NCBI GenBank assembly: GCA_902836725.1
Contig: CADFRV010000115.1
Location: forward strand, 1 to 7,531
Length of the DNA stretch: 7,531 nucleotides
Direction: 5' to 3'
Source: Muribaculaceae bacterium
Lineage (GTDB): Bacteria > Bacteroidota > Bacteroidia > Bacteroidales > Muribaculaceae
The notes beneath the pieces are model-generated. The model searched no databases. It was not told the DNA's origin and worked only from the letters and a program-made list of their open reading frames with translations. Both the position numbers and the translations under genes were made by a program. Below, piece after piece: positions 6,182 to 7,531 of the stretch (within the stretch, counting starts at the first letter, position 1; the number at the start of each line of letters is the position of its first letter).

Positions 6182-7219
6182 TCAGGAGGGGCAGGATGCC
6201 TGCAGAAGCATGTCGGCGAACTGCTCGGGCTGCAGATTGGGGATCACTTTCTCCAGCCTTATCGTGCCGAGACGCCTGAGGAGCGCGTCGCGGGTAAGCT
6301 CACAACCGCACAGGGGCGAAAGCAGATGGCGGTCTATATCGCCGAGAAGGAAGAAATCGCCCGCGAGATCAATGGCCTCTATGCGCGGCACCTCGTCAGA
6401 GGAAGGACGGAGATCCACCACAAACTCGCCTACACCCTCAACCCGGTGGCGACGCGAGGCCGACGGCCGGCGGCGCGCGCCTTCAATCCACTCTCCGGCA
6501 TAATATGGCTCCGCCATACGCTCTATGGCCTCTATGTCGGCATCGTTGAGTTCAAGCGTACTGTGACACAGCTCCCTGCGCGTGAATTCCTTGAATTCCT
6601 CCAGGCCAATGGCGCTGTGTTCCCTTATGGTGGTCACATGCTTGCGCACCGAGCTTACACCTTTGGCCTCGAGCTTGACCCGTGAGGGGGTTATGGCCTG
6701 CTCCATGGTGGCGATATCGGCGTCGTAAAGCATGGTGCCGTGAACAATGGCACGGCTCTCGGTCTGGTGCGCCAGCATGTTCACAAGGTTGATATGATAG
6801 AAGGCATAGCCGCTCACCTTCCGGTCTCCGATCATTATGTCGTTGCGGCCTGTGGTGTGCGCCTCCGCTATGCCGAGGCGACGGAGCATCTCCGCCACCG
6901 TGCCGGTAAAACCGGTAAAGGTGGAGGCCACCGAGGAGCATGTGGTCACATGGCTGAACATAATGTTGTTGCGGTCGGCATAGACACATCCCCCGCCGCT
7001 TTTACGACGGTATATCCCGATGCCGTTGCGTCGGCAGAACTCTACATTCACTTCCGCCTCCATCTGCTGGTTGCGCCCGAAGATCACCGTGGGATCGACC
7101 TGCCACATAAAGAAATATTCCCCTTCGAAATAACGGGCAAGATACTCCTCCATGGCCAGATAAAACGGCAACCTCCTGGGTCTGCCGTCAGGCGTATCGG
7201 GCAAAAGAGCGTAAATCAT
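6182..7219 (-). CDS. lplA: Lipoate-protein ligase A, full length with C-terminal domain
   Basis: LplA activates free lipoate with ATP to lipoyl-AMP and transfers it to the target lysine of a carrier protein, here probably Lys58 of the clustered GcvH. The catalytic domain (about residues 1-205) shows FYLAMEEYLAR, VIFGRNQQ (45-52), the ligand-binding loop RRKSGGGCVYADRNNIMF (71-88), and GRNDIMIGDRKVSG (124-137) with the catalytic Lys134. HGTMLYDADI (160-169) and KGVSSVRKHV (186-195) follow. After an arginine-rich linker (245-260) comes an LplA C-terminal accessory domain, with GDFFLLGDID at 287-296. At 345 residues it is the full two-domain form, expected to do both activation and transfer. It is first in the minus-strand cluster, with a good promoter about 46 bp upstream of the ATG at 7219. 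This start gives the normal N-terminus before the conserved FYLAMEEYL. It could also act on other lipoyl proteins. Confidence 0.94.
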   Translation of the reverse strand: MIYALLPDTPDGRPRRLPFYLAMEEYLARYFEGEYFFMWQVDPTVIFGRNQQMEAEVNVEFCRRNGIGIYRRKSGGGCVYADRNNIMFSHVTTCSSVASTFTGFTGTVAEMLRRLGIAEAHTTGRNDIMIGDRKVSGYAFYHINLVNMLAHQTESRAIVHGTMLYDADIATMEQAITPSRVKLEAKGVSSVRKHVTTIREHSAIGLEEFKEFTRRELCHSTLELNDADIEAIERMAEPYYAGEWIEGARRRPSASRRHRVEGVGEFVVDLRPSSDEVPRIEAIDLAGDFFLLGDIDRHLLSPLCGCELTRDALLRRLGTIRLEKVIPNLQPEQFADMLLQASCPS

Positions 7220-7264
7220 GGTCAGATACGGTTTGTTGCAGTTATAATATCACTACTTATTTCC

Positions 7265-7296
7265 CAAAGTTAGAAACTCTTCCCCAACTTCCCAAA
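7265..7296 (-). promoter_or_regulatory. Bacteroidota-type promoter for the lplA-gcv-lpd cluster
   Basis: Read on the minus strand, this region has TTTG (7296-7293), a 20-bp spacer, and TAACTTTG (7272-7265). That matches the Bacteroidota -33/-7 pattern TTTG...TAnnTTTG, including its usual 19-21-bp spacing. Transcription would start near 7258-7261, giving a leader of about 40 nt before the lplA ATG at 7219. That leader is too short to hold a glycine riboswitch. No equally good match was found in the other gaps of the cluster, so this may drive all six genes. Confidence 0.75.
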
Positions 7297-7322
7297 TATT
7301 TTCCACTAAAGATTTTCAGGGG

Positions 7323-7353
7323 TTGGGTATCTTGCATGAATTGTGTAATTTTG
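7323..7353 (+). promoter_or_regulatory. Bacteroidota-type promoter for ruvB
   Basis: TTG (7323-7325), a 20-bp spacer and TAATTTTG (7346-7353) match the TTTG/TAnnTTTG promoter pattern of Bacteroidota, with a full match at the -7 box and a shortened -33 box (GTTG). The expected start of transcription is only about 2-6 nt before the ruvB ATG at 7363, so the message would be close to leaderless. The promoter is divergent from the lplA promoter; the two -33 boxes are 26 bp apart. Confidence 0.6.
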
Positions 7354-7362
7354 TATGAATAT

Positions 7363-7531
7363 ATGGATCAACAGGATTTCGACATACACAACAGCGCGGC
7401 CGAACGCGACAGAGACTACGAGCGCGCCCTTCGCCCGGGACGCTTCGAGGCGTTCGCCGGCCAGGAGAAGATCGTGGAGAACCTGCGCGTGTTCGTGCAG
7501 GCCGCCCGCATGCGCGGCGAGGCCCTCGACC
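7363..7531 (+). CDS. ruvB: Holliday junction branch migration helicase RuvB, N-terminal part (cut by window edge)
   Basis: The first 56 codons are present and the gene runs off the window. RuvB is the AAA+ hexameric motor that, with RuvA, drives branch migration of Holliday junctions in recombination and repair. The visible part reads MDQQDFDIHNSAAERDRDYE, then ALRPGRFEAFAGQEKIVENL (residues 22-41), then RVFVQAARMRGEALD (42-56). This is the conserved RuvB N-terminus (LRPxxxxxFxGQxxxxxNLxxFxxAAxxRGEALDH). The Walker A motif would lie just beyond the edge. The ATG at 7363 is chosen because it is in frame with this motif. An ATG at 7355 is in another frame and gives no RuvB sequence. The gene is divergent from the glycine cleavage cluster and has no functional link to it that I can see. 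Confidence 0.92.
   Translation, partial: MDQQDFDIHNSAAERDRDYERALRPGRFEAFAGQEKIVENLRVFVQAARMRGEALD

Noticed and set aside
7241..7250. TATAAT-like sequence on the plus strand in the lplA leader
   Set aside because: Bacteroidota housekeeping promoters do not use the TATAAT box, and better-matching TAnnTTTG boxes with correct spacing exist on both sides.
7220..7264. Glycine riboswitch in front of the cluster
   Set aside because: The predicted leader is about 40 nt, too short for the glycine aptamer, and no conserved aptamer sequence was seen. I also saw none in the other gaps.
7355..7357. Upstream ATG as ruvB start
   Set aside because: It is in a different frame from the conserved RuvB N-terminus, which opens at the ATG at 7363.

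Overview
The window comes from a GC-rich member of the Bacteroidales, most likely a gut lineage such as Muribaculaceae. That placement is inferred from three things. The protein sequences look Bacteroidota-like. Shine-Dalgarno sites are absent. Two upstream regions carry TTTG/TAnnTTTG-type promoters, the form used by the Bacteroidota housekeeping sigma factor. No 16S rRNA or other marker gene is present to confirm it.

Nearly the whole window is one minus-strand gene cluster encoding a complete glycine cleavage system plus its lipoate supply. In order of transcription (right to left) it holds lplA (lipoate-protein ligase, 7219-6182), gcvT (aminomethyltransferase, T-protein, 6109-4991), gcvH (lipoyl carrier, H-protein, 4969-4610), gcvPA and gcvPB (split P-protein, 4369-3032 and 3017-1527), and lpdA (dihydrolipoamide dehydrogenase, L-protein, 1375-50). 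LplA lipoylates GcvH on Lys58. GcvPA/GcvPB decarboxylates glycine and loads the aminomethyl group on the lipoyl arm. GcvT passes the one-carbon unit to tetrahydrofolate and releases ammonia. Lpd reoxidises the dihydrolipoyl arm with NAD+. All motifs needed for activity can be seen in each protein, and no gene is broken. At the right edge, on the plus strand, the first 56 codons of ruvB begin, divergent from lplA. The 143-bp lplA-ruvB gap holds a good promoter candidate for each direction. I found no other Bacteroidota-type promoter in the gaps of the cluster, so it may be a single transcription unit.

The unexpected content is in the gaps between genes. The gcvPB-lpdA and gcvH-gcvPA gaps each hold a composite AT-rich repeat element. 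Its parts are an array of 8-nt units (RAGAAATT), a core of 9-nt units (ATCAGAGNN), and an inverted array of octamers (AATTTCTY). The two elements share an exact 17-nt core. A degenerate half copy lies in the lplA-gcvT gap. The gcvT-gcvH and gcvPA-gcvPB gaps (21 and 14 bp) have none. These elements look like a dispersed, hairpin-forming intergenic repeat family and are the best candidates here for something undescribed. No gene-free stretch exceeds 300 bases; the longest is the 240-bp gcvH-gcvPA gap. No tRNA, rRNA, CRISPR array, insertion sequence or phage gene was seen.
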